Below, piece after piece: positions 1 through 12,379 of a stretch of DNA of 64,000 nt. Location of the stretch: the NCBI RefSeq assembly GCF_028769735.1, contig NC_088170.1, positions 60,545,585-60,609,584 on the forward strand. The letters are read 5' to 3'. The translations under genes were made by a program, and so were the position numbers. Origin of the DNA: Zonotrichia leucophrys gambelii. Its lineage: Eukaryota > Chordata > Aves > Passeriformes > Passerellidae. Numbering within the stretch: the first letter of the stretch is position 1; the number at the start of each line of letters is the position of its first letter. The notes below the pieces were generated by a model. The model worked only from the letters and a program-made list of their open reading frames with translations. It did no database searches and was not told the origin of the DNA.

Positions 1-264
1 GATATGACGGAAGACTCTCACAAAACCTTGGCAAATGTCATATCTAAGCATAATATAAAGACTAAATATTTGAAAAAAAATAACTTTTGTTGCCATTAAA
101 TTTTGAAAATCTCTGATCTCTTTTTCATCTTCCCTGTGCAAGGGGAAGGGTTCAATAGGTTATTGTTGAAACACTAATCATAGGGTACTGAAATTTGTTT
201 TCCTGTAGGTAAAAAAAGGAACACCAAATAAACAATTTCAACTGTAGTTAAGTTTTAAAAAGGA

Positions 265-322
265 ATTATTGAAAAGAAAAAGAAAAAGAAAAAAAAAGAG
301 AAAAAAGTAAAAAAAGAAAGTG
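265..322. repeat. Purine-rich simple repeat, GAAAA-type
   Basis: An uninterrupted run of A and G, built from degenerate GAAAA and GAAAAAA units with a single T. It looks like an imperfect microsatellite or the decayed tail of an inserted element; nothing else supports the second reading. Confidence 0.7.
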
Positions 323-971
323 TTCTAGAAGAAAACATATATCTTATGCTCATTGGCAATGAGAAATACCAGCAGTTAGGAGTTTTTTAAAAAAAATGAA
401 TGGAGCACAAAACAGACAACACCTTTATAGCACTATACAAAATCACATAGTATCCTTTCTTTTGTATACTGCCTGCTGTTCTGGTACTTGCCTCTCAAAA
501 ATTACATGGGAGAACTAAAGAAGGCCAATTAAAGCTTGGAACTGCTTAAATTGATTTTGAGTTTTCAGCATGGAAATGGAGCAACTGAAGGGGGATATGG
601 CACATATGTATAAAAACAGGACAACCCTGGGAAAGTGCCTAGAAAATCAATGAATGCATGCCTAGCTCCCACTACTTGAGGACAAGAGGATGCCCAAGGA
701 AATTAGCAGGTTTAAAACACGGAAAAGAAGTGTTTTGTTTTTTTTTTTTACACAGCATAAGAGAATAGTGGCATTCATTGTCAGATGCTGCCAATTACAT
801 AAATGCAGTCAAAAAGCAATTATACAAAGTCATAGAAGAAAAAAAAAAAGGCCATGAAAGCCTATTAAATGTAAAGGTACAAATTCTGAATCAAGAGTTG
901 CATACAATCAGATTGGTAGAGTGCAGAATGTAACTCTGCATGCCTTCCCTCTTCTTGTATTTTATGCCTTA

Positions 972-1012
972 AATCTCACAGGTCTCTTCCAATCTAGGTG
1001 ATTCTGTGATCC
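972..1012 (+). mobile_element. Possible CR1 LINE 3' terminal scrap
   Basis: The stretch CAGGTCTCTTCCAATCTAGG followed by TGATTCTGTGATC resembles the last 40 bases of CR1 elements. No further CR1 sequence is visible upstream, so it is either a severely 5'-truncated insertion or chance similarity. Confidence 0.45.
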
Positions 1013-2859
1013 ACCAAGGGGCAGTAGTAAAGACATTTTCCCTCCATTTGACTAAGTGCAGCTGCTCTGTTACTCAGGTTCCTCCTTGTACTCAGAGAAA
1101 TGTCTGTATACTCACCTGCCACCCCTGCACAGTCAAGAGGTCAGTTTAAGCCCAAGTGAAGCTCTTTGTGCTGGCCCTGAATCAAAGCCTCGGTGCAGGC
1201 AGGCAGTGCACAAAAAGCCCCTCTGCTGAATCCATCTGGCTGCTGCTCCTGATTGCTTCAGTGCTTCCAGCTGCTTCTGAGTGCAGCTGAGCACTGGAGA
1301 GGGTCTGGCCTAACCTATTTGACTTGGCTGCCAAAGCAGCTTGGAAGCCGTGGCACAGTGACAATTACCAAGTGTCCCTTGCCACACCCGAGCTGCATGA
1401 ACCCTGTCAGCACCCTGATTCTACAAGGAAGAGTCAGACAAACTGATGGGTAGCCTTGCTCTGATGACAGAAACCAGATCAGGAAGTCAGAAAGTCACAA
1501 GAAGCAGAAAGTGAGGAAATAAGGAGGAGGAAACAGCTTATTTTTTTCCTTAACTTTAGTTCACCTATGTCAGGATGTAGTAAGACTTTTATTTTATTGA
1601 TGAAGCGTTTGATGGTGAAGCGATATCCTAACTTGCTTCCTGAAAAAAGGTAAGCCTTTGAGGATGAAAAAAAGGCAGAGCACTTGGGTGGTAGCAAAGA
1701 AGCAGGAAAATCCTCATGCTGAAATGGTAACAAGACTCAGATATAGTGACAGTGCCTATACTGATGTGCTCAACACCCAGTGATCCCAGTTACTGGGCAC
1801 AGTTATAAATGTGCCCCCGTGTCGTGCTCTTCTTTGTGCTCCACTACAGGGACTGACCTACATGCACTTTCCTCTCCTGACCTTCCCAGTCCCTGTCCCT
1901 TTCCTTTTGTGAGGAAAGGCCCAAAATGCAGCATAGAGTGGACATCTCCTCTTGCCATCCTTCTGGACAGAAGAGGGAGAGGAAGGGCTTTGGGCCAGGT
2001 CTGCACTCCAGGCTGTGGAGGAGGAGGAGGAGCTCCTTCAGCTCCTGGGCAGGCCAGCCTGAGCCATCAGGTTGTGGAGAAAGGGGACCACTGCTGAGAG
2101 CACCCTTGGCTCCTGAAGCTCCCCTGATCTCACATAAGGAATTAAAAATTCTAGTTTAAAAATGTATCATGAAAAGTTAAAATAGTGATGAGGAATTAGG
2201 AAATTATAGTAAAAATGAACAACCAGACAGAAAACAAGAGGTGTGCCAGTGCCAGAAGCTGTTAGGATGAATGCTTCCAGCTGTGGTGTGACTCACATTC
2301 TCAGCCCAGAGCAGACACATTCCTTTTCACACTTATTTTTAGAGCGAGATGAAACAATACCCAGCTACAAATACACACCTGCCTCTGCTTATTCAGCACC
2401 CTCATTTGGATTGATCTGTCTTTTTTGTTTATACAGCTTTGAAATGCTGAAGTATCAGTCAAAATTGTGTGAGTCAGCCACAACTCTAGGAAATGAAAGA
2501 CAAACCTTATTCTTCAGTTATGAGAACAACTGCAAATGTTATGACGAATGTTAAAGCCCTACATATTTGCTTTTGTGATCACTGACTGATAATAAACTAA
2601 GGGGAAGTACTCTGGGGTCTAATTGCTGCCTAGACTTGAGTTACATTTGATATTTTAACAGTTCACAAATACATATGGAAATGCAATAGATTCCAATGGT
2701 ATAGAGAGTTTTAGGTAGGCAGAAATTAGCTTAAGTTTAAAAAAAATAATAATGTGAACAAATATGAATATTTTATAATTTCATTAAAAGAAGATGGCTG
2801 AATTTATGACTAGAAGCTAACTGCATTCCACAAGAAGCATCTGTTCATGATTTATGTCT

Positions 2860-3706
2860 GTTTATACTCAGTATCCAGACAAAGACTGGTAACAACTGGT
2901 GTCCCTCAGGGGTCCATAGTGGGAAAAATAGTGTTTAATATCTTCATCAGTGACACCACCAGTGGGACTGTGTGTACTCCCAGCACGTTTGCAGATGACA
3001 CCAAGCTGAGTGGTTTGGTTGGTGCACCTGAAAAACAGGGAGCCATCCAAAGGGATTTGGAGAAGCTCCAGAAGTGGGCCCAGACCACCTGCAAGGGGCT
3101 GCACCTGGGGAGGGACAGTCCCAGTGTCAGCACAGGCGGGGCATGAGCAGATCCAGAGCAGCCCTGACAGGAAGGACCTGGAGGTGTTGTTGGGAGAAAA
3201 TCTGGACATGACCTGGCAATGAGCACTCACGGCCCAGAAAACCAACTGTACCCTGGGCTGCATCCAAAGCAGCGTGGCCAGCAGGGTGAGGGAGGGGGTC
3301 CTGTCCCTCTGCTCTGCTGTCCTGAGACCAGGCCTGCAGGGCTGCATCCACCTCTGGGATTCTGGCACAAGAAAGACATGGACCTGTTGGAGCAAGTTCA
3401 GAGGCACCTCTCCTGTGAGGACAGGCTGAGAGCTGGGTTTTCTCAGCCTGGAGAAGAGAGGAATCCAGGGAGACCTTACTGTGGCCAGTCAGTACCTAAA
3501 GGAGGCTTAAAAGGATGACTTTTTAGAAAAACCTGTTGCAATAGGACAAGGGATAATGGTTTTAAAATAAAAGAGGGTAGATTCAGACTTGCTAATAAGG
3601 AAGACATTTTGTTATTGTAAGGATGTAGAAACACTGGAAGTTTTCCAGAGAGTAATAGATGTCCACACCTGGAAACATTTAAGGTCAACTTTGACAAGGC
3701 TGTGAG
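2860..3706 (+). mobile_element. CR1 LINE, reverse transcriptase and 3' part, interrupted
   Basis: CR1 is the dominant avian non-LTR retrotransposon. Translation of the plus strand gives the reverse transcriptase stretch with TGVPQGSIVGKIVFNIFIS and FADDTKLSG, the FADD box being the catalytic aspartates. Further on come RKDLEVLLGENLDM and KKDMDLLEQVQRH, each in a different frame. At least two frameshifts and several stops therefore separate the pieces and the copy is dead. After about 3480 it continues with the CR1 3' non-coding part (GAGGGTAGATTCAGACTTGC, then GGAAACATTTAAGGTCAACT). It stops abruptly at 3706, where a solo LTR is inserted, and resumes at 4186 or 4190. The element is 5'-truncated, as most CR1 copies are. 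Confidence 0.95.
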
Positions 3707-4185
3707 TGATAGTAAAAGGTTTTAAAATCATAAAATTCAGGGAATTAGAAAAAGCTAGACTTAGTGGGGCCCCGGAAAAATATTAAAAATAGACCCTGAA
3801 AATGCTAGGCTTTGTGTTTGCCAGATCATGTGAAATTGAACCTGCATAAGCAGTATATGATAAATGATATAATTGTTAGATGTGATGATTGTTTAGTAAT
3901 TAAATATAATTATTGTTTAATTGTAAGAAGAATAATGAGAAACTATGTTAGAAGTTTGAGGGGGATCACGGGGAGCCCATGCTTGAATGAAATCTATGTA
4001 TACAATAGAACAATATAAGTTTAATAATTAACATGAAAGTTATATAATGATAGAATATAAAAACATGTTCACCCTGAACCCATGTCAGAGTCAGATTTGG
4101 GTTTGTACCCTTGACACCCAGAGCTCTTCAATAAAAGCACCTGCATATAATCATTCTCATGATTATGTGTTTCTGAATGCTAACA
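3707..4185 (+). mobile_element. Solo LTR of an endogenous retrovirus inside CR1
   Basis: This 479-bp block begins TGATAG and ends GCTAACA, the TG...CA form of retroviral LTRs. It separates two adjoining parts of one CR1 copy. The four bases TGAG stand immediately on both sides (3703-3706 and 4186-4189), as expected for a target-site duplication. Inside are a TATA-like box (TATAAAAA, 4056-4063) and a polyadenylation signal (AATAAA, 4130-4135), in the right order for U3-R-U5 on the plus strand. No internal viral genes remain, so the provirus has recombined to a single LTR. A 4-bp duplication is typical of gammaretrovirus-like (class I) integrases; ERVL-like elements usually give 5 bp and betaretrovirus-like elements 6 bp. 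The exact family is not assigned. Confidence 0.85.
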
Positions 4186-4274
4186 TGAGGAACCTGATCT
4201 AGCTGAAGACGTCCCTGCTCATTGAAGGGGGTTGGACCATCCTTTCCAACACAAACTATTCCATGATTCTATGA
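4186..4274 (+). mobile_element. CR1 LINE 3' end, continuation after the LTR
   Basis: Sequence from AACCTGATCTAGCTGAAG through CCCTGCTCATTGAAGGGGGT to the terminal CCATGATTCTATGA is the CR1 3' end. It joins directly to the CR1 part ending at 3706 when the LTR and one copy of TGAG are taken out. The ATTCTATGA unit is the characteristic CR1 3' terminal microsatellite, here present about once. Confidence 0.93.
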
Positions 4275-4761
4275 AAATCAATGATCTTTTCAAAACAAGG
4301 TATTTAATTTTTTTTAACTTAACCTGCTTTGGAGTCTGCACATTAACTATTATGGTCTACATTCACTCTATCTGGCTCTAAGTGTTTAATTGATGGAGTA
4401 TTTAATTGGAATTAAGTAAAGCAATCATCTTTCAGGAAGTGCCTAAAAAAAAAATCTCCTTCTGTAATGACCCCCAGCCTGCAAGCCCTGCGACATCAAG
4501 CTGATATCTGCAACTCTCCACAGCCTGTGCACTCTTGGCATGTAAGTTTAAGTGTAGCTTTCTGTTAACCTCCAGAAGACAGCAAGAAAACAAGCTCATG
4601 GTTTTGGTATTGTTTAGGGCAGGCCCAACACACTGGCAGTATAACCAGCAGGGTAAGACTATATGAAGTTGGCAGTCTTTTAAATTTTGTGTGAAGTTTT
4701 TCTGGATAACATATCCCAGGAAGAGGTGTTGCAGACATCCTCTTTGAAGGATCTGGTATTA

Positions 4762-4925
4762 AACCATGGAATTGTTAAGACTGGAAAGGACCTCTAAGGT
4801 CATCAATATAATTGTTAACACAGCACTGCCACGTTCACCTCTAACCATCTCCCTAAGAACCACAACTACAAATTTATTGAACGTTTTCAAGGATGGTAAT
4901 TCAAACACTTTCCTGAGCATCATTT
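4762..4925 (-). mobile_element. CR1 LINE 3' fragment
   Basis: Read on the plus strand this is the reverse complement of a CR1 3' end: CATGGAATTGTTAAGACTGG, then AAAGGACCTCTAAGGTCATC, then a portion matching the CR1 block that contains AACACAGCACTGCC. About 160 bp survive, with scattered substitutions and small deletions. Confidence 0.85.
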
Positions 4926-6640
4926 GTGTGCAATGAATGTCAAAGACAGGAAGGAATTCTTAAATGCATGTTCTGTGAACTTCTATGAACCAAGCATGTG
5001 CTATCACTGTGCTTTCCCTTCACTGTGCACACACAGCACTGCCACAGAGGTATGTCCAGTCAATTGCCATCTGCTTGTGAAATCGCTTTATTCTAACATT
5101 TCTGATCATCTGTATATGTAATTTACAGCATTTTTGTATGCCTGCTTTGCTCTGCAGTAAAACCACACAAGTACAGAATATTCTAAACCTGAAAAATCCA
5201 CTTCTCTGTTTCCTTACAACCATCTTATAAAATTCCTAAAGAGGAAGAGTACGTAGACTTTGTTAAAATATAATTAGTGATGTATTTTAACAAAATCCAA
5301 GACAATTACCACCTCCTTAAGGAAGTCTAGCAAACTTCTTTTCACCCACTCACCCTGAGTAATTTATTTTGACGGGTGACTATACTATAATTAGGGTCTT
5401 TTTTTAATCATTGCTGTAAGGTTGGGTGAGTAGATTTTGTTCTTGGGTTCATACATTTTCATGACAGTTTTGCAAAGCTGCTTGATGGATTGAAGTTGCA
5501 GAACTCTTACCGTGACTCCAAAGAAAGTGGAATTAAAAAATGAAGCCGTCTGAAGCATTTAGATTGTAGATTTACATTGGTATTATTTTTACTCATGGAC
5601 TAGTGTCATTAAAATGGCAAAGAAATAGTAAAAGTTGTAGTTCAGATCTCCCAGAATTTAGAGGAAAAAAGTTACTAAATATAAATTCACAATTATGTTT
5701 TTGAACAGCAGCTTTTAACTTCTATTTTGTTCTATATTCACAAGAAAAGTTATACTTATTCTGTGATCTTTGTGGCTAATTTGAGTTTCTTTTAGACAGA
5801 ACACTGAAGGTCCTGGAAATGTCTTTGCTCTTCTTTTACTAACAAAGCCTTTGAATCCAGATTTCTTAGTTCTCTGAGCCTTGCTGTTAAATTAAAGTCT
5901 GAATTAAAAATAAAGATTAAAATTTATTTACTTTGGGAGTGCTGTCTGAATGAGTTACACATGATACCCAGGGCTACTTGTTACACAGTCTGTTTTTTCT
6001 CCCCTTTCTATTTCCTAACTGCATTGGGCTTCAGCTACAAATCAAGTTACTTGAAAGAAATACTTTCTGCACATCCCAGGATTCTGCTGGAACAGAGGGG
6101 TCAGAGTCACTGCCTGTGCATTCCCAAGAAACACTTCAGCATTTCCTGGCAGGGGCCATCCAGCTGTTTCCCGGGGACAGGGGCACATTTGATGCCTTGT
6201 GCTGCTGCGCCTCTTCCCCAGGCTGAATTCTCATTTAGGTTGGTCTCTGCAGCTTCTGGTGACAGACATTAGGCAATATGTTAACTTCTGTGTCAAGTAA
6301 TGACATTTTAATAACTGGCTTCAGGATTGTCTATTCATCTACATTAAAATTAAGTCACTAATTATAGCTGTGGATTTTTGCCCAAGAGTGTTCTGGCCCC
6401 CAGTGAATGCAATAGCAGAGGAAGTTTCTAAATTCAAAAATACAGAGATGGAGACAAGACGGGCTGTCAAACCTTCCAATGTGACAAAACTGCTGTTCTC
6501 TTGCTGTTGGACACCAACTGTCCCCAATAAGAGCATCTCTTTTCCATCCATACAGACTGGGACAGACTTTATAAGTAAGGATTTACAGGTTTGGTTTTTA
6601 TTTCTTAATTGGCATTTTCAAGATAAATATCAGAAGCAAA

Positions 6641-6682
6641 TTAATTTTAGTAACAATAATTAATTAATTAATTTTAGTAACA
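6641..6682. repeat. 15-bp direct repeat flanking an AATT run
   Basis: TTAATTTTAGTAACA occurs at 6641-6655 and again at 6668-6682, with a short TAATTAATTAA run between. This looks like a small slippage duplication. Confidence 0.8.
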
Positions 6683-9600
6683 CCAGATATGCACAGGGCA
6701 TGGTCTGATTTTGAAAATTTTTAAGGCCCCCAAATTAAGGCATATATAAGCTAGTTCTCATTTTTAAAAATATATTTTCCTCAGAGACATCACTTCACAA
6801 TTTAGTGTATTTCAGAGAGCTCAAACTTCTAAGTTTTCTTCATCACTGTTTCCATAGTTCCATTTTACATAGCTGCTTTTCCTTTTAATGACTCTTTTTT
6901 TCCTCCCACCTTTTAAATACTAGGGTGGTTTTATCCTATAAATACTCTGCATTCCTTAGATTTTGCTAATTAATCTTTTAGCTGATTGCCCATCTACAAA
7001 TTTTGGCACATATGCAAGATTAATCCCTAAAGCTCTGTGTAACAGTACAAGGAGCAAGAAGACAACAATTTCACCTTCATAAAATCGGGTACAGCCCAGA
7101 CTGTTTTCATCATCCCTTTAATTTCTACCAAGACCAAACCATGTGAACAGATACAATTCTCTTGAGCGCTGAATCTCTCACAGTTGGGAAATAACTGTTC
7201 TCCTGTCAGATGTGGGAATCCCAGGGGTTGAAGGTGTAAATACCTTTCAGATAAAGTAACTATAAACCATCCTGTGTTAAGCCCAGGTGGAGGTGGCTGC
7301 ACAGAGGGAACTGTCATACTTTAAGATTCCTCTAAGATTAAGGTCCTGACCTTATTTCTCCCAAATATTCTTCAAGTTTGTATTTCTTTCGGAGAAGCAG
7401 AACATATCAGTTTTAGATAATGGCCTAGGAGAGAGAGGACTGCTTATCAGATGCAGCAGAGTGCTCCACACACAGCAAATCATCACACATCTCACAACCA
7501 TCAGCAAATATGAAATGACTTTCAACTTCCATAATTTGATCTTCTGCTGAGCACAGTGTACCAGAAGTGAAAAATCTAGACAGACATGGCAGACCTCTTG
7601 AAAAGGCCACTCCTACATATTTAAGGAAAACCATGGACAAAGAGAAAGGATTGAATAATTAATACAAAATGGAATTTGGACTTCAAAAGTAGGAATCACA
7701 AAGGTACAAATGCAGACTATTGGAAAAAGACTACGCAACAATACAGCTTGATAAATACATCAGAAACTGTCTTATAGTATTTTTACTGCACACTTTAAAG
7801 CAATTCTGTCATCTGACCTCATCTTCTAAAAGTAGTAGTATAATCTAAAACCTCTGCTTTTCCAGAAAAGAAACATGGTTCAATTCCTAAACAGTGTGTT
7901 CTTTGCTGCAGCTAAGCACAGACACCAAGATACTTTTTCCCACCTCACTTATAATTTTTACTGTGAGTTGTCTGGATGGGACCCTTGAGTAATCACCTGT
8001 CCCTAAGTGTGTATGATCCTTAAGTGATGTAGAGAGTAGGTTTTTAGCTAATTTCACTTTTCCTGCTCAAAAGTTCAGTATCTAAAATAATGAACTCTCT
8101 TCCCCCATCTGCCCTGGTAGCGATTTTAGATGAGATTAATTGACCTCTGGAAGTGTACATGGGTTTTGGCTGTTACTTTAAAAGAAGGTCCAGACACCTT
8201 TAAGCTTACTAATGTTAGAGGACATGATTCAGACCCCTAATGAACAAGGTCCCAACACACTAAATCATGCTATTACTTTCTTCCTTCATTTAAAGATTTA
8301 GGCTAAGCAAAGCTAAAAAAAAAAAAGATTTCCTGCTTCCCTTTGTATATTTTACATATTATGGCTAAGATTTTTGTAGAAGTAAAAAATCCTGTGCCAT
8401 ATTAGAGAACAGCTTGCAGCAGAGTCCCTCCCTTTTGACAGTAGTGCCTACATGGTTTTACACCCTTACAAATTATCTGGAAAGATGAGAAAAGTCTAAG
8501 AATATTTCTAGACAAAATTTCATCTAGTTCAGTCTGGGCCACTGAAATGAATGTTTCTGAAGGTTCAGAAGGCTTGAAAAAGAGAGAAAAAAATAAGTCT
8601 AGGGGAAGTAATTATGTTAGGTAAAATTTATTACTGATTAGTGAAAATCAGAGCGATTTGGTTGCCAATTACTGTTCTTTCTAGAGTGATACTGGCATTG
8701 CTGCAGACATCTCACTGTATAGTAGCAGCTTCCTTCTGCTAAATAATAAGCAAAGTTAGAATCATTTACTGAACTAAATGAATCAAATGTCATGCAGTAC
8801 TCATCAAGTGGTTAAGAACTTTATTGCATGCAGCATTGGCGCAGACTTGTTTAAGGAAAAAAAAGTTCCCGAAAGAAAAGATGTTCTAAGAAAAGCAAGT
8901 AAAATTATAAGCTTCCTATAATAAAAATAAAATGCATTTCAGTTGTACAAATTAGCTATATTTCTGTAGAAGGTGGTATGAAGGAAAGGATGTGCCAAGT
9001 TTTTCAGATGTTTTGTTGGGAATGGGAATGAATTTCAAGAACATAGAATCACTACACTAGAAGTTTCTGAGAGATTACCCATATGTTAAATCAATTCACA
9101 GTTACCACAGATCTATCTGAAAATGCCATGTGTAGGGCTAGGTGAAGTTTATTCAAAAATGATACTGCAGTGGTCTTACAGTCATGAGAATTGTGTGATC
9201 TGTTTTTTGCCTGACACAAGAAGCTGGATTAATGCCCCCACCCCAGGTTTGTTAACTACTGTGCCTCCTTTTTCTTTCATAGGACTTCAAGCTTATTTTA
9301 AAAGCTGTGTTTATAGACACCTTATACATTTTCAGAGTGGCATTTTCTCTGTGTTATAGCTGGAAATCTGTCTCCAACAGCCTTGACAACCTTGTGAAGA
9401 TACTCTAGACTTAATTTCATTTGACAGTTTCTTCAAACCTGAGGAAGAAAAGAGATCCCTGTAGTCAATCAGTTTTTTTATTCATTTATTCATGCTGCTA
9501 CCAGAGAAAGTTATCTTGCCAATTGGAGAAGTGTGTAGGGAATCCTTTCTTTTTGTGCCTAAAAAGCCTTTGCAGATTGTCCTGGATAGTCATCTTGCAC

Positions 9601-10389
9601 AACATGAATAAATCAGATGGTCCCTATTGGCCTTTCCTTAAGGAGTTGTCAGAATAAATAAAAATACTTCTCAGAGACTCACAGTGATTCCAGGTACAAA
9701 AAAAAACCAAAAAAACTTTAAAAAAAAAACCAACCCAGAGAAAAAACTGCATAAATTGTGTTCATCAACAGATTATTTTGCCATATTAGTGAGAATCATC
9801 AGGTGTTTTTTAAAGTAATTTGAAATTATAAAGCCGAAATACTAAACCATAACTAACACTTAATGGAGGCTCTGTGTTCGCTGTTTTCCTTAAAGCCAGT
9901 GGGATATCTCTTTCTAAAGTGGTATTTTTTACCTCGCTATTCTGTCCACCACCTTGCTCCTGAGATGGCTGAGATACAGAGCTTTACCTTTCTCATGTGA
10001 GTTTTAATCCATGACTTTACTGCCAGTGAGGTCTTGTGCTACAAGAACACATTTTAGCTCCTCCAGAGCTCAGTTACTGCATAAAGATCTATGATGAGGC
10101 AATCCACAACCCCAAGAACCTGTCCTAAAACCACACAACCTACCAGTGTTAAAACACAACTTTAAGCCAGAGAGAAAAAAGAAGGTTTAAAAACTAGTTA
10201 TTTTTGAATAATTCCAAAAATTTCTGATTAGACACAAACTAAGAGATATTGAGGAATGGAGTAATTGATACTGCCTGGGGTGAGTTTATCACACATTAGT
10301 AGAAAAAAAGAAACCAAAAACAGGGAAAGAGTTTTGAAGTTTGTAAAAAAAGAAAAGCTTGATCATGCTTGATGAGTCTTTTCTCCTAG

Positions 10390-10535
10390 TTCTTGCTCCT
10401 AAGCTGTATAATGAGGCATTCTGGCATGCTCTTCTTCAGGCCCCACAAATTACAAACTTCACAATGTCATTCTTCCGAAAGAAGGAATGGAGGGCCACCT
10501 TCATTCAGGAGCTAAGCCACCGCTGGGAGGGCAAG
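10390..10535 (+). other. Exon-like island with consensus splice sites (unproven)
   Basis: A pyrimidine-rich tract ending TTTTCTCCTAG stands directly before 10390, and GGCAAG followed by GTGAGA stands at 10535/10536. The 146 bp between are open in one frame, giving a peptide that includes FFRKKEWRATFIQELSHRW. The strand is opposite to MAGI2. I do not recognise the peptide as any family. It could be an unannotated non-coding RNA exon, a relic, or chance. Confidence 0.2.
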
Positions 10536-11523
10536 GTGAGACATTAAATAAACCCTGACCTTCCGCTGATTCTTTTCTTTGGACATGAGACAAACAAGAA
10601 AGTGTCATAACCACCACCAGAGCCTGGACATTTTGCCATTTAGCCAACTCGTATCGCTCAATCTCTGAGTGTGGATAGGACTGCTGGGGAAGTGGGGTAA
10701 AAACAGGTGCTTTCCACTCATTTATTGACTCTGACAGAATTTAGGCACCAATGGACATTTTGGTCCCAAGGTCATGGAGGTCTCTGCATGCCCAGTACTG
10801 CAGGAATGCAGCAGCTGCAAATGCTGACTAAATTAAGTGTCTTTGGAGTTGATGGTGGCAATGTTGCCTTTAATTTACACTAAAAAGATACAATAGAAAT
10901 GTTGTTTAAAACAGTGAGATTTGTAGATCCATCTGACCAAACGCAGAAAGAGCATTGTAAAAAGATGAAGAATTTTCATTTTGTCTCTGAAAGACGATCT
11001 CTAATAACTGCCTGAAGGCCATTAGACAAATAATTAAAAACAGAAGTAAAGTAAATGAGTTGCTATTCACCAGGTTGACTGTGGGGGAAAAAAAAAAGGA
11101 TAGCTGAAAAATCTGTGCTCTTTTCATTCTCTGTCAAGGACAGCCAAATGTTTTTGATGTGTGGTCTGCACAGTCATTACAGATTGAAGCCAACGTGCAC
11201 AACTGTCCAAGTGTTTCTTATCTCTCTCTTTCTCATTGACACACTGTGTTGCCCCAGGCTACCTTTTGTTGGCTGTCCTTGTTTTGCCTGCCTGCCTGTT
11301 TCATTTCTGATCCGAAAATCCTGTTCTGGGGTAAAAGACTTCTCTACTCTGTCATGGATACCTCTTGACTCTGCCCTGTTAGCCAGCGGAAGCAACAAAG
11401 AAAATTAAAAGCATTTGTCTTGTTTGACTTTAATTTTTGAAAACTGCACCTAATAAAAATTCTCTGGTAATACCAAGCATTGGTCTGGTCCTATGAAAAA
11501 ACGAAAGGGTTAGTGCTCTATGG

Positions 11524-11538
11524 AAAAAAAAAAAAAAA
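11524..11538. repeat. A15 homopolymer
   Basis: Fifteen uninterrupted A residues. No LINE or retrogene is recognisable directly upstream, so it is listed only as a simple repeat. Confidence 0.9.
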
Positions 11539-12379
11539 GAGTTTGGTATGTGTAAATTATTTAGGTAAACTATGCATCTGTGACTGATAGGAATCTTATA
11601 ATCTGTAAAATTCTGGTACAACTATGCAAATGCCTCCTGTGAAATAAACATGTCATGATCTCAAATTCAAAGTTTATCAAGTGTTCCAGTGTTGTAATTA
11701 TACCTAAATCTTTAGAGAAGACCTGTGTTTTCCACAACCTTCATTCCACCATGAAACTACCCTCTCAAAGGTATCGAGGATGTGATTCTCCTTTTGTGTG
11801 ACCATAAATCAAGTACTTCCACTGAAGCTAATGGACTTACTGTGTTATGAAGGAAATGCAAAGTTCAAGCATTTAAAAAGTGCAATTCTGTCAAACAAAG
11901 GGTTTTTTTGGTGATCTTTGAGTGATTACTTATGACAAGATTCACTATATTTACTCTTGTAAATGGCAAGTAATTTCTCTTTAATTTTCAGTCTGGACAG
12001 CAAATGGTTGGGAAGAGTCACAAAGCAATAACAACCTTGAACACTTATGCAACACTTCACATTTCAAACTGCTTCAGAAATGTAAACCAATTAGGCTGTC
12101 ATTATGATTTATGCTAAGGGAGACAAGAAATATATAAACAAAGTCAAATAGAAATGCAGGGCTCCAAACCACAGTTCTGTGAATTAGAAATCACAGAAAG
12201 AGCCTTCCAGGGACTTCCTGGAAAATGGAAGATAAAACTCTGGAGTAGATTGAGTAACAGCTAAGACAATGTAACCTAGTTACTGTTGAATGGTCATGTG
12301 TGGAACACAGAACACATAAATACACCATTTGTCTAAATAAGCATTATCAGCTTCATCTCACAAATAACTATCATTCATT

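Larger units (their letters stand above)
1..2859. other. Intronic sequence without a recognised gene
   Basis: AT-rich sequence with short homopolymers. A purine tract of GAAAA-like units lies near 265-322. A short CR1-like tail is at 972-1012. The part from about 1180 to 2130 is richer in GC and has several overlapping short open frames on both strands (up to 105 codons), none with a recognisable domain, so I take them as chance. Confidence 0.7.
4275..12379. other. Intronic sequence without a recognised gene
   Basis: AT-rich sequence with one minus-strand CR1 fragment (4762-4925), a 15-bp direct repeat near 6.65 kb, an A15 run at 11524-11538 and an exon-like island at 10390-10535. Short open frames (for example 5961-6272, 7027-7317, 11115-11408) show no domain I know and overlap frames on the other strand. 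Confidence 0.7.

Noticed and set aside
2868..3407. 179-codon minus-strand open frame
   Set aside because: It is the antisense of the CR1 reverse transcriptase remnant, which explains the sequence fully.
9035..9110. CATAGAATCACTACACTAGA as a CR1 3' end
   Set aside because: Only the first dozen bases fit; the following sequence does not match CR1 well enough.
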